The position numbers were made by a program, and so were the translations under genes. Of a stretch of DNA of 64,000 bases, positions 42,451 to 51,407 are shown piece by piece (within the stretch, counting starts at the first letter, position 1; every line of letters starts with the position of its first letter). The stretch comes from Acidobacteriota bacterium (GTDB lineage: Bacteria > Acidobacteriota > Terriglobia > Terriglobales > SCQP01): assembly GCA_021789895.1 (NCBI GenBank), contig JAJYIU010000013.1, positions 1 to 64,000 of the forward strand. Reading direction: 5' to 3'. Below the pieces are notes generated by a model that saw only the letters and a program-made list of their open reading frames with translations, had not been told where the DNA came from and did not search any database.

Positions 42451-44187
42451 TTATTGCAGCAGGCTGGCTTTGAGGACATAGGAGGTGAAAGCGTCGTTGA
42501 GCTGCATATTGATAGTGGGCGTGCCGTTCATGAGCAGTGTATCGGTGACGATGTCGCCCAGGATATAGGTGCCCGATCCGGAGTTGCCGCTCAGGGTGAA
42601 GGTGTCATTGAAGGCGGTGGGGGCGGTCGCGCAGCCCTCGCCCGAGCCGGCGGTGGCGGAGGCGCACTGGTGGAAATACATATCGCCCATGAGCAGCATC
42701 TGGCCGCCGCCGCCCCAATTGCCGTTGGCGGCCGCGGCGGAACGGTCTTGAAAGAACAGCATGCCGTGCGCCGGGTAGGTGGCGCCGGCGCTATCCACGG
42801 TAAAGGTGCCGTAGGCGCCGCTACAGGGGCCCATCAGCACCGAGCCGGATAAGGTGGAGGGCAGGCTCAGGGCGGCATCGGGCGGCAGCCCGCCCGGGCA
42901 GGTCACGCCCGGTACGGTGGAAGTAAAGACGTTGCCGGAAGGGTCGGTGTAAATGTAAGTCGCGCCGGCGGTCGGATAGGGATCAATGATGCGGGAGCCG
43001 GAGTTGGCGGCTACCGAAACCGAGCTGACGCCGGAGAAATAGAAAGTCGCGCCGCCGCTGCCATCGCCGGCGAGGCCGCTGGGCCGCACCATGGAATTGG
43101 CATCGAGGCTGAGGCCGCCGGCGAGGTAATACAAACCTGGATCGAAAATTCCGGTGCTATTTTTCACCTGGATTCCGGTCGGGTAGTAGCCGGGGGAGTA
43201 TTCGGTGCAGCCGCTGGGATCGGGGCAGCCATCCTGCTTGTAATTCACCAGGCAGCCGGCGGCGTTGGTGCAGCCATAGTTGGGCCGGAGTCCGCCAATG
43301 GCAAGCGGCGGATCGGGAGCGGCCAGGGTGGCAAACGGATCGGTAAGCGGCGATTGCGGCGAGTCCCAACTGCCGGAATTCTGGGTAAGGAAGCCGGCGG
43401 GCGGCAGGGCGGGACCGCCGAAGACGCCCAGGCTGCTCCCATTGAACAGCGGGCCGCCGCGCATGAGGTTGATGATCGCGGAGCCTTGAATATCTACCGC
43501 ATTGGGATCGGAAGAGTTTACCTGGATGCTGGTATTGGGGCCGCCCACCAGGCGAATGATGGGGGTACCGTAGATGTAGAGCGAGTGCGGGTTATAGGGG
43601 TGCAGCACCAGGATGGGCACCGGCGCCTTGGCCAGGACCAGGCCACAGACGGATTGGGCATGCACGTCCTGGGTGCGGGCGGCGGTCAGCAGGGCCATAA
43701 AGAATACGCGCACCCGGTCCGCGACATCCACCCGGATGTAGGGAGAGTTGCCGGCGAGGTTGGGCGGCGGCAGCGGAATGCCGTTGAGCGAGGCGGGAAA
43801 GCTGACGGCGACGTCGTTGGAAGCCTGGCCGGGCTGCAGCCCGGCGCCGTTATAGCCGTTCAGCGCGGCATATGCGCAAGGCGTGACCGCGCCGGCGGAG
43901 CCGGCGCAATCGAAAGCGCTGCCCAGGGTGAATCCGCCCTGATTGACGGCGCCGCCGGCGCGGTCCACCAGCATATCCATCGCGCCGGCGGTGCAGGCGG
44001 CATCGGCGGCGGTCTGCGCTGCCTGGCGGTGAAACCACAGCCCGGCAACGTCCACCGCAAACCCCATCGCGGCGAGCAGAAAAATGCCCAGCGCCAAAAC
44101 CACAAAGACGCTGACCTGGCCGCGCTGGCCGCGGTGGCGGCCGGCGGCGGGAGAAACGGCGCAAACGACAAGCTGGAAGCGAAACAT
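42451..44187 (-). CDS. tadG: TadG-like pilus-associated protein
   Basis: A 578-residue protein. The N-terminal region after a short basic start has the TadG/TadE-type hydrophobic segment RGQVSVFVVLALGIFLLAAMGFAVDVAG, followed by a AAQTAADAACTAGAMDML stretch typical of the Tad domain. The rest is a long exported region rich in Gly, Ser, Asn and Pro, with a Cys-containing part (CPDPSGCTEY). It may sit at the base of, or in, the pilus secretion channel. ATG 44187 is chosen 22 nt after tadE2. The last gene of a minus-strand operon with the sigma-54 activator. Confidence 0.72.
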   Translation of the reverse strand: MFRFQLVVCAVSPAAGRHRGQRGQVSVFVVLALGIFLLAAMGFAVDVAGLWFHRQAAQTAADAACTAGAMDMLVDRAGGAVNQGGFTLGSAFDCAGSAGAVTPCAYAALNGYNGAGLQPGQASNDVAVSFPASLNGIPLPPPNLAGNSPYIRVDVADRVRVFFMALLTAARTQDVHAQSVCGLVLAKAPVPILVLHPYNPHSLYIYGTPIIRLVGGPNTSIQVNSSDPNAVDIQGSAIINLMRGGPLFNGSSLGVFGGPALPPAGFLTQNSGSWDSPQSPLTDPFATLAAPDPPLAIGGLRPNYGCTNAAGCLVNYKQDGCPDPSGCTEYSPGYYPTGIQVKNSTGIFDPGLYYLAGGLSLDANSMVRPSGLAGDGSGGATFYFSGVSSVSVAANSGSRIIDPYPTAGATYIYTDPSGNVFTSTVPGVTCPGGLPPDAALSLPSTLSGSVLMGPCSGAYGTFTVDSAGATYPAHGMLFFQDRSAAAANGNWGGGGQMLLMGDMYFHQCASATAGSGEGCATAPTAFNDTFTLSGNSGSGTYILGDIVTDTLLMNGTPTINMQLNDAFTSYVLKASLLQ

Positions 44188-44209
44188 ATAGCCTGCAACC
44201 TCGGAATGA

Positions 44210-44683
44210 TCAATAGGCAATGCGCCCCGCGGCAGCCGCATGCACGACGATAGCCGGCCAGCCAAAATGAATCAGCGGCTGGTAGGGATAGCTGGCCGTG
44301 ACCTGCACCCGGTCGGCGGCATTGGCGGCGCCATCGGGATATGCCACGGTCACGGTCAGGCTGGAAAGGTCATGAAACGACAAAGCCGCATAACGGGTGA
44401 CGACCGCTTCGACATTGGCGCCGGTGGGATCGCCGCCGGACATGCCGGCACAAGCGCCGCTGAAGCCGGCGACATCGCAGCCGTGCACGATCGCATAACG
44501 GACCCCCTCTTTGGCCGCGTCGCCGAGAACGTCATAGGTGTACACCATCATCACCACTTCGAAGATCATGAAAACCAGCAGGATCATCAGCAGCACGCTG
44601 AACAGGAACTCGATCGTCGCCTGGCCGCGGCGTCCGCGCCGGCCTTGGCCATGGATGGAATTCAAACTGCGCCGGATCAACAT
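44210..44683 (-). CDS. tadE: TadE-like minor pilin 2
   Basis: A 157-residue pseudopilin-like protein. The Tad/TadE segment RGQATIEFLFSVLLMILLVFMIFEVVMMVY, with the conserved Glu, is near residues 20-48. The rest is a soluble domain with two Cys (HGCDVAGFSGAC). ATG 44683 lies 8 nt after the first TadE-like gene. Minor pilins of this kind prime or regulate Flp pilus assembly. Confidence 0.75.
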   Translation of the reverse strand: MLIRRSLNSIHGQGRRGRRGQATIEFLFSVLLMILLVFMIFEVVMMVYTYDVLGDAAKEGVRYAIVHGCDVAGFSGACAGMSGGDPTGANVEAVVTRYAALSFHDLSSLTVTVAYPDGAANAADRVQVTASYPYQPLIHFGWPAIVVHAAAAGRIAY

Positions 44684-44691
44684 ACTGACCC

Positions 44692-45297
44692 TTAATTCAT
44701 CGCCCGCATCAGCGCCCGGCGCCGGAACGTGCAGCTCAAATTGCCTCCGGAGACGGCGCAGGCCGGCATCGGCAGCAGGCCGAGATTGAACCAGACGCTG
44801 GGAAACAAGGGCTGGAATTGGTAAACGATCGTCACGCGATTGAGCACGAAAGCGGGAGCTTCCGGATCGGGCGGGGGCGGGGGAAAATTGGCCGCGGCGC
44901 CATAGCTGGCGCAGTTGGCTACTTGGGCGGCGCCGAGGCCGCTGACGCCTTCCGACTGGCTGCACACCTCGAGGGGGGAATTGGCGGTGGCCGGCAGCGC
45001 TCCGCTCAGGTCGAGATAAGTAAGGCTGGAAACCGGTCCGGGCGGCGGCAGGGCCATGCAGGAGGGGGTCGAGCCGCCCATAATGGAGTAGAGCGCGCCG
45101 CTGCGCGGGGCGGCGGCGAGATTGATGGCGGTTAAAAAGACGTAGCCGAAGTTCACGGCATTGAAGACCAGCACGACGAGAAATGGAACCAGGAGGGCGG
45201 TTTCGATCAGGCTTTGACCGGCATCGCGGAAGCCACGCGGCGCGCGGGGCAAGGCGGGCGCGAATCGCTGGAACCGGCTTGGCTCGCCCGTTTTCAT
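44692..45297 (-). CDS. tadE: TadE-like minor pilin 1
   Basis: A 201-residue paralogue of the next gene, with the TadE segment GQSLIETALLVPFLVVLVFNAVNFGYVF near residues 27-54, and several Cys in the exported part. Its start overlaps the activator stop (ATGA), so regulator and pilins are co-translated. It probably acts as a minor pilin or assembly factor for the Tad pilus encoded at 50-58 kb. Confidence 0.75.
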   Translation of the reverse strand: MKTGEPSRFQRFAPALPRAPRGFRDAGQSLIETALLVPFLVVLVFNAVNFGYVFLTAINLAAAPRSGALYSIMGGSTPSCMALPPPGPVSSLTYLDLSGALPATANSPLEVCSQSEGVSGLGAAQVANCASYGAAANFPPPPPDPEAPAFVLNRVTIVYQFQPLFPSVWFNLGLLPMPACAVSGGNLSCTFRRRALMRAMN

Positions 45298-46733
45298 GCG
45301 GTACTGAGTTGGGATTCGGCCGCGGCCGGGGGCGGCGCCAGGGCTTCTTCGCCGCTCATCTCCAGTTCGCGGAGCAGGCGATGCAGATAGCCGCGGCTGA
45401 TTTGCAATTCCCGCGCGGCGCGCAGCTTGTTGCCGCCATGCAGGCGCAGCGCCTTGCGCACCATCTCGCGCTTGAAGGCGCGCAGGCCCTGATGAAACGA
45501 GCCGCCCGGCCAGGCGGCGGCGGCGAAGGGGCGGATTTCCGGCGGTAGGTCTTTGACGCCCAGCTCGGCCGCTTCGGAGAGCACGACGCCGCGCTCGATG
45601 ATGTTTTGCAACTGGCGCACGTTGCCGGGCCAGTCATAGCCGGCCAGGGCGCAGAGGTACCCGGGGGACATGCTGCGCGCAGGGCGGTGATAGCGGGCGG
45701 CGTACTGGCGCAGGAAGTAACCCGCCAGCAGCGGAATGTCTTCGATGCGCTCGCGCAGCGGCGGCAGCTCGATGCGCACCACGGCGATGCGAAAAAACAG
45801 GTCGCGGCGGAAGCGCTGCTCCGCTTCCAGGGCGTCCAGCGGCCGATTGGTGGCGCAGATGACGCGCACGTCGAGCGCGACGTTCTGGTTGGAGCCGAGG
45901 CGCTGCAGCGTGCGATCCTGCAGGACGCGCAGTAGCTTGGGTTGCAGCGCGAGTGCGAGATCGCCGATTTCATCCAAAAAAATGGTGCCGCCCTGGGCTT
46001 CTTCAAAGCGGCCGACCCGGGGCTGCAGCGCGCCGGTGAAGGCGCCTTTGGCATGGCCGAACAGCTCATCTTCGATCAAGGCCTCGTTTAAGGCGCAGAT
46101 CGAAAAGGCGACGAAGGGACCCATGGCGCGGGGGCTCAACTGGTGTATGGCCCGTGCCGCCAATTCCTTGCCGGTGCCGCTTTCGCCGGTGATCAGCACG
46201 CTGGTTGAGACCGGCGCCACCTGATGAATCATCTGGTGTATGCGCTGCATGCGCTTGCTGGTGCCCAGCAGGCCGGGAACGGCGCAGTGGGGAGCGAGGG
46301 CGCGCATGCGGTCGAGATCCTGCATCAGCTCCAGCCGGCGGCCGGCGCGCAACAGGCCGAACCTGAGCTCCTGCACATCGAGCGGCTGGGGAAAGAAATC
46401 GGTACCGCCCCAGCGCAAAAACTGCAGCGCATTTTCGCGGCGCGGATCCCAGCCGAAGGCGAGCAGAGGCAGCGAGCGCGGCAGGGCCGCCAAGCGGTCC
46501 ATCAGCGCCGGAAAGCGCGGCGCGGCGGGCGAGTCGCCATGGCCGTTGGCTGGAGTGCGATCCCAGTTGATCAACACGATATCCACCCCGCCGGCAGTTA
46601 CCAGCTCGATCAACTGCGATTCATTGGCGGTGGACTGTATCTGGTAGTTGGCGCTCAGCAGGCTTTTCAATAAAGCCCCAAACGCCGGATTTTGATCGAG
46701 CAGTGCGATGCGGAGGCTGGGGGAGGCGTCCAT
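45294..46733 (-). CDS. sigma-54-dependent activator with a degenerate receiver
   Basis: A 479-residue bacterial enhancer-binding protein. The AAA+ core is intact: Walker A GESGTGKE (183-190), the sigma-54 contact loop GAFTGA (230-235), Walker B GTIFLDEIGD (249-258), and a C-terminal Fis-type helix-turn-helix. The N-terminal domain (1-120) resembles a receiver, but the phospho-acceptor Asp is Asn56 (VDIVLINWDRT) and the conserved Lys is Gln116 (FPQPLD), so it should not be phosphorylated in the normal way. It is the first gene of an operon with tadE and tadG. It likely activates Tad genes, perhaps under signal- or ligand-type control. Confidence 0.85.
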   Translation of the reverse strand: MDASPSLRIALLDQNPAFGALLKSLLSANYQIQSTANESQLIELVTAGGVDIVLINWDRTPANGHGDSPAAPRFPALMDRLAALPRSLPLLAFGWDPRRENALQFLRWGGTDFFPQPLDVQELRFGLLRAGRRLELMQDLDRMRALAPHCAVPGLLGTSKRMQRIHQMIHQVAPVSTSVLITGESGTGKELAARAIHQLSPRAMGPFVAFSICALNEALIEDELFGHAKGAFTGALQPRVGRFEEAQGGTIFLDEIGDLALALQPKLLRVLQDRTLQRLGSNQNVALDVRVICATNRPLDALEAEQRFRRDLFFRIAVVRIELPPLRERIEDIPLLAGYFLRQYAARYHRPARSMSPGYLCALAGYDWPGNVRQLQNIIERGVVLSEAAELGVKDLPPEIRPFAAAAWPGGSFHQGLRAFKREMVRKALRLHGGNKLRAARELQISRGYLHRLLRELEMSGEEALAPPPAAAESQLSTA

Positions 46734-46760
46734 TGCGGGTGGGATGGGCGTTGATTCACC

Positions 46761-46791
46761 CCATGGCCGCAGGCCGAGCCTGCGGCCATGG
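46761..46791. promoter_or_regulatory. 14-bp perfect inverted repeat upstream of the activator gene
   Basis: CCATGGCCGCAGGC and its exact complement separated by CGA, 28 bp before the activator start. It would form a very stable RNA hairpin in the 5' leader or bind a dimeric regulator. Confidence 0.45.
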
Positions 46792-46872
46792 CAGTCCGGT
46801 ATTCCCCGCGACTCAAAGAGGAATCCTCAGCAAGAGATGTAGATGGACCTGCCTGCGGCTGTTTAGTGTTCT

Positions 46873-46906
46873 CAAAATGGTCATTTTGGAAGTGTCCCGG
46901 CGGGAC
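46873..46906. promoter_or_regulatory. two adjacent short dyads
   Basis: CAAAATG-GT-CATTTTG (46873-46888) and GTCCCG-G-CGGGAC (46894-46906) lie six bp apart. They may be operator sites of the divergent region. Confidence 0.35.
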
Positions 46907-47122
46907 CGGACGGCAATCTAAACGCCGCCCGAATGCCGCTCCCCGATGTGTACTTCCGCTGACAGCCGGCATCCCGCGCTGGCATAGAAAAAAGACATCG
47001 GTATTTCAGCCCAGGCGGCGCGCAATCATTCGAGCGGCAGAAACGCCGTAAGAAAGTGAATCTCGCCGGCAACGGCTCATGTATGTCTGGAAATGGCCAT
47101 CAATCTGCAGCAATGAAGACTT

Positions 47123-48619
47123 ATGGCTTCTGTCCTCCAGCCGGCTGCCGCCGGGGAGTCCGCCGGCGAAAATCCCGGCACACGGCTGCGGCTGCTGTCG
47201 TTTCCCGTGCTGCTGCTGGCCATCGTAGTGTTTCTGGCAGCTTATCTCGCCGGCAACAAGCTCCCCGACCCGGATCTTTGGTGGCACCTGAGCGATGCCG
47301 CCCGCATGCTCGCCACGGGCCATTTCATCCGCCGCGATTTTCTCAGCTTCACCGTGCCTGGACGTTCCTGGATGGATACGGAATGGCTGGCGGAGCTGCC
47401 CTATTACCTGGGCTGGCGCCTGGCCGGCCTGGCGGGCCTGCAGGCGGTGATGACGCTGGTGCTGGCGGCGCTCGCGCTGGGCATCGCCGGTCTGGCCTGG
47501 CAGCGCACGCGCCATTGCAAGGCGGCCGCGGCAGCGACGGTTTGGAGCCTGCTGCTGGCGACGGTGAGCTTTGGGCCGCGCACCATATTGTTTGGCTACT
47601 TGTGCCTGCTGGCGCTGCTGGGGCTGCTGGAGCGCTTCCGGCAAAAAGGACAGGCGCCACTCTGGTTGTTGCCGCCGCTTTTCGCCTTTTGGATCAATCT
47701 GCACGGCTCGTGGGCGTTGGGCTTGCTCGTACTGCTGCTGTTCATCGCCGGCGGATGGCGGCAGGGAGTTTGGGGCTGGCTCTACGCCGAGGGCTGGACG
47801 CGGCGGCAAAAACGGCAGCTTATGTTGGCGTTTGCCGGGAGTTGCTTGGCGCTGCTGCTCAACCCCTATGGCTATCACCTGCTGCTCTATCCGCTGGCGC
47901 TGGCTTTTCGCGAAGGCATCGCGGTGGCGCACGTGCAGGAATGGCGGACGGTGGATTTGCATCAGTTGCGGGGCAAACTGGCCTTGCTGCTGGTGGCGGC
48001 GTTGTTCGCGCTGACCCTGGTGCGGCGCCGTCGCTGGCGGCTGGGCGACTTGCTGCTGACCGGTTTTGCGCTTTATTGCGGCCTGACGTATGAGCGGTTT
48101 CTGGCCTTCGCCGCCATCGCCGCCGCTGCGCCTTTAGCCGAACTGCTGGATTTTCTTCCGGCCTACAGGCCGGAACTCGACCGGCGGGGTATCAATCTGG
48201 CGATGCTGCTGGGGCTGGCGGCCATGCTGCTCTACGCCTATCCCCGCCCGCGCCGGCTCGGGCGCGAAATCAGCCGCACATTCCCCGCCGGCGCGGCGCA
48301 GTATCTCCGCCGCCACCGGGGCGGCCCGGTGCTGCACTCGTATGACTGGGGCGGCTATCTGGATTGGCAGACGCCCGGCTTTCATGATTTCATTGATAGC
48401 CGCGCCGATATTTTCGTCAGCGCCGGAGTGTTTCAGGATTACCTGGCCGTGCTGCGCCTGCGGCGCCTGCCGGCGCTGCTGGCGGAGTACCGCATCCGCC
48501 GGGTGCTCTTCCCTTCCCAATCGCCGGTCACGCTCTCTCTCGAGCGCGATCCCGGCTGGCGAATCCGGTACCGGGGAAAGATCAGCACATTACTGGAGCA
48601 GCGCGTACCCGCTCTATGA
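47123..48619 (+). CDS. polytopic membrane protein, GT39/PMT-like
   Basis: A 498-residue integral membrane protein with about eleven hydrophobic segments. A DPDLWWHLSDAARML motif near residue 48, just after the first helix, is the spot where GT39/ArnT-type enzymes carry an acidic catalytic loop. A soluble C-terminus follows (HSYDWGGYLDWQTPGFHDFIDSR). It may transfer a sugar from a lipid carrier on the outer face of the membrane. It overlaps the following gene (ATGA at 48616-48619). The role may be pilin or surface-protein glycosylation. Confidence 0.6.
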   Translation: MASVLQPAAAGESAGENPGTRLRLLSFPVLLLAIVVFLAAYLAGNKLPDPDLWWHLSDAARMLATGHFIRRDFLSFTVPGRSWMDTEWLAELPYYLGWRLAGLAGLQAVMTLVLAALALGIAGLAWQRTRHCKAAAAATVWSLLLATVSFGPRTILFGYLCLLALLGLLERFRQKGQAPLWLLPPLFAFWINLHGSWALGLLVLLLFIAGGWRQGVWGWLYAEGWTRRQKRQLMLAFAGSCLALLLNPYGYHLLLYPLALAFREGIAVAHVQEWRTVDLHQLRGKLALLLVAALFALTLVRRRRWRLGDLLLTGFALYCGLTYERFLAFAAIAAAAPLAELLDFLPAYRPELDRRGINLAMLLGLAAMLLYAYPRPRRLGREISRTFPAGAAQYLRRHRGGPVLHSYDWGGYLDWQTPGFHDFIDSRADIFVSAGVFQDYLAVLRLRRLPALLAEYRIRRVLFPSQSPVTLSLERDPGWRIRYRGKISTLLEQRVPAL

Positions 48620-50292
48620 ACGCTTCCCGGCTGAACCTGGAAGGGCTCGGGCCGGAAGCCACGGCCCACGGCGCCGGAGTGGAGTTGCCCGTAAGCCGGC
48701 GGCGGGAGGGGGCGATTGCCTGCGCGGCGGCTTTGCTGGCAGCCGGGTATCTGCTGGTTTACCTGCATTACGACGTGTTGCACGCGGATGAAGGGATCGG
48801 GCTGGAGGCGGCGGAGCGGATTCTGCGCGGGCAGGTGATGTACCGCGATTTTTTCAGCTTTTTTACCCCCGGCTCGGGCTATTGGCTGGCGCTGCTGTTT
48901 CGCGTCTTTGGCGATTCGATGACTACGGCGCATGCCGCTTTGGTCGGCTACGGCGCGGCTTTTTCCGGGCTGGTGTACCTGATTGCGCGCCGCGCCGCCT
49001 CGCGCCGGATGGCGCTGCTGGCCGCCGGCCTGGTCGCGCTCGATTCCCTGCCCTTCCGTTTTCTGATGCTGCACAACTGGGACAGTACCTTATTGGCCCT
49101 GGCCGGTTATTATGCCGTGCTGCGATGGTGGCAGCGCCCGCGCCAGGCATTCGCCCTCGCCGCCGGCGCGCTTACCGCGCTCACGTTCCTGTTCAACCAG
49201 GCGAAGGGCGCCGGACTGGCGGCGGGATTGTTGTTGGGCTGGGCCTTGCTGGCGCGCATCGAGGGCAGAACGCGCTGGAACCGGCGCCAGGCGGCGGCGT
49301 TCACGCTCGGCTTGCTGGGGCCTTTGGCGCTGACGGCGGGATATTTTGCCGCGCAGCATTGCCTCGGCCTCATGCTGCGGGATTGGTTTTGGCCGCTGGC
49401 GCATTACCGGACGCCGAATGCCTGTCCGTATGGTTATTTTCCGCCGGGGCCGGGACGGGTCTCGATCTTATCGGCGGGTTCCGGGCCGGCGCGCCTGTTG
49501 ATCGCCTGGCTATTGAGCCCCTTGCTGGTGGTTGACCTGTTGCCCTGGCTGGCCGCCGGGATTGTCGCATTTCTATTCTGCGGCTGCCGCGCGGCCGCGC
49601 CCTCCGGCGCCCGGCGCGCCTATTTCGCCCTGATCGCCAGCTTGATGACCGGCAGCCTGTTCGGCTTATTGGCCACGAATCGGCCCGGGGGAGCGGAACT
49701 GCTGATGGCATTTCCGCTCTACGCCCCGGCCCTGGCTTGGCTGCTCGACCGGCCGTCCGCCAGCCGGCTGCGGCGGATCGCGCCCGCAGCCGCGGTGCTC
49801 GTCGGCCTGTCTTTTTCCTGCCTGGGCTTGGCCTGGCTTTGGCCGCGGCGGGCCGCGCGCATCGGGCTGGTGACGCGCCGCGGCCGCCTGGTCCTGCCGC
49901 AGACCGACCGCGTGCTTCCCTATCTCACCGCGCATACCCGGCCGGGAAACCGTATCTATGTCTATCCCTACCAGCCGGTCTATTACTATTTGAGCGCCAC
50001 CCGCAATCCCACCCGCTACGAATTCCTGGCGCTGGGCCAGAACACCCGCCGCCAATATCTACGCGCGGTGGCCGAGCTGAAACGGCACCCGCCCCGGCTG
50101 GTTTTATACGATCCCGGGTTTTATGCGCAAAACGGCGCCGACTGGCCGTCCATCGCCCTCCCTGCTTTCGCCCGCATCACGCCGGTCGAACAGTATCTGC
50201 TGCGGCAATTTCAACCCTGCCGGCGGCTGTGCTCGGCCACCGGCTGGAATTACCTGCTGCTGGCGCCGCGGCGACAGGCCTGCCCCCGGTGA
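48616..50292 (+). CDS. GT39-like membrane glycosyltransferase
   Basis: A 558-residue polytopic protein. HADEGIGLEAAERILRGQVMYRDFF lies near residues 57-80, just past the first helix, with the acidic DE pair typical of dolichyl- or polyprenyl-phosphate-dependent enzymes (GT39/PMT/ArnT). A second hydrophobic half and a soluble tail with YQPVYYYLSATRNPTRYE follow. It is translationally coupled to the preceding gene and both precede the Tad operon. They are good candidates for surface or pilin glycosylation. Confidence 0.6.
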   Translation: MNASRLNLEGLGPEATAHGAGVELPVSRRREGAIACAAALLAAGYLLVYLHYDVLHADEGIGLEAAERILRGQVMYRDFFSFFTPGSGYWLALLFRVFGDSMTTAHAALVGYGAAFSGLVYLIARRAASRRMALLAAGLVALDSLPFRFLMLHNWDSTLLALAGYYAVLRWWQRPRQAFALAAGALTALTFLFNQAKGAGLAAGLLLGWALLARIEGRTRWNRRQAAAFTLGLLGPLALTAGYFAAQHCLGLMLRDWFWPLAHYRTPNACPYGYFPPGPGRVSILSAGSGPARLLIAWLLSPLLVVDLLPWLAAGIVAFLFCGCRAAAPSGARRAYFALIASLMTGSLFGLLATNRPGGAELLMAFPLYAPALAWLLDRPSASRLRRIAPAAAVLVGLSFSCLGLAWLWPRRAARIGLVTRRGRLVLPQTDRVLPYLTAHTRPGNRIYVYPYQPVYYYLSATRNPTRYEFLALGQNTRRQYLRAVAELKRHPPRLVLYDPGFYAQNGADWPSIALPAFARITPVEQYLLRQFQPCRRLCSATGWNYLLLAPRRQACPR

Positions 50293-50580
50293 GCTGCCGG
50301 CTAATTCGGCTGATGTCTCCTCGCGGAGATAGAGAGTGTCCACATTTGTCTCCAGCCGGGCAATTGGGACGATGCCGCGGGTCGCGGTGCGAAGCCATGT
50401 GCCATCCGCGCCGCTCATGCCAAATACGGAGACTGCGCTCCGGGTTGAGTCACTTAATGCCAATTCGGCCGCCCAGTCGCGGCCGCGGGAACCCCGCGTG
50501 CATTAACAGCCTGCGGCTCGCGTCCACTTCCCGAGCGGAGCGGGCGGCAGGAAGAAGAAGAAAGAGGAGGAAAGTTTCCA

Positions 50581-50769
50581 ATGAGCAAAGTCATGCGTGA
50601 GTTGGTGGGACGGTTGCACCGGGACGAATCCGGCCAGGGTTTGATCGAGTATGTCCTGCTGGTGGCGCTGATCGCCTTCGCCGCCACCGCGGGCATGAGC
50701 TCGCTGGCGTCGTCCATCAACAGCGCCTTCTTGAAGGTCGGCACCTTCCTGGCGCAATACATTTCGTAA
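50581..50769 (+). CDS. flp: Flp type IVb pilin
   Basis: A 62-residue prepilin, the building block of the Tad pilus. The leader ends at ESG, then cleavage before QGLIEYVLLVALIAF gives a mature pilin whose fifth and sixth residues are the conserved Glu and Tyr. An AAAGAGGAGG-type purine tract lies just upstream of the ATG. It is the first gene of the tad operon. The pre-peptidase that should process it, TadV, is encoded next. Confidence 0.92.
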   Translation: MSKVMRELVGRLHRDESGQGLIEYVLLVALIAFAATAGMSSLASSINSAFLKVGTFLAQYIS

Positions 50770-50823
50770 ACGGCCGGGGGGGCAGCGCCAAAGCGGGGCG
50801 TCTGCCGCCTGGAATGCCGCTAC

Positions 50824-50861
50824 CGGCGCCGGCCCGCGCTGCGGGATGCGGGCCGGCGCTG
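50824..50861 (+). terminator. strong hairpin between flp and tadV
   Basis: Perfect 12-bp GC stem (50826-50837 with 50848-50859), extendable by two more pairs, with a 10-nt loop. No T run follows. It may partly end or stabilise the flp transcript so that pilin is made in excess over the assembly proteins. Confidence 0.6.
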
Positions 50862-50876
50862 GAAATGTAGATATCC

Positions 50877-51404
50877 ATGAACACGCCACTCATGGCCGCG
50901 GCCGCCGTCTGCGCCTTTGCCGGCGCGGGCTACGATCTTCGGCGCGGCAGGATTCCAAACTGGCTGAGCTACGGCGGCCTGGGGCTGGGGCTGGCGGCGA
51001 GGGCGGCGCTGGGCGGCTGGCGGGGAGAAATGGATGGGCTGCTGGGGGCGTTGGCCGGGGCGGGCCTGCTGCTGGCATTTTTTCTGCGCGGCGGCATGGG
51101 CGGAGGCGACGTCAAGCTGATGGCGGCGGTCGGCGCGCTGGCCGGGACGCAGCGCAGTCTGCAAATTTTACTCTCCACCGGCCTCGCCGGCGGATTGATG
51201 GCGGCGGCGGCAATGCTGGCCCGGCGCCGCGTCCGGCGCACGCTCGGCAATACCTGGAAGCTGCTGCGCTTTCATCTGAACCCGCGGCTGCGGCCGCACC
51301 CGGAGCTGAATCTCGGCGCGCCCGGGGCGTTTCGCCTGCCCTATGCCGTGGCGATCGCGCTGGGAACGGCTGCCTGCCTGTTGCTCAAAACGGGCTGGAG
51401 GTGA
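50877..51404 (+). CDS. tadV: prepilin peptidase TadV/CpaA
   Basis: A 175-residue A24-family aspartic prepilin peptidase. The two catalytic Asp are in YDLRRGRIPN near residue 19 and GGGDVKL near 78, as in TadV. Several helices follow. It should cleave the Flp leader at the cytoplasmic face. Its stop overlaps the ribosome site of cpaB. Confidence 0.88.
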   Translation: MNTPLMAAAAVCAFAGAGYDLRRGRIPNWLSYGGLGLGLAARAALGGWRGEMDGLLGALAGAGLLLAFFLRGGMGGGDVKLMAAVGALAGTQRSLQILLSTGLAGGLMAAAAMLARRRVRRTLGNTWKLLRFHLNPRLRPHPELNLGAPGAFRLPYAVAIALGTAACLLLKTGWR

Positions 51405-51407
51405 GTT

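Larger units (their letters stand above)
46734..47122. other. intergenic region upstream of the activator, palindrome-rich
   Basis: About 390 bp between divergent genes. It carries the perfect palindrome at 46761-46791, a shorter 16-bp dyad at 46873-46888 and a GTCCCG-N-CGGGAC dyad at 46894-46906. These are good candidates for regulator sites or hairpins controlling the activator, tadE and tadG. A sigma-54 promoter was not recognised. Confidence 0.5.
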
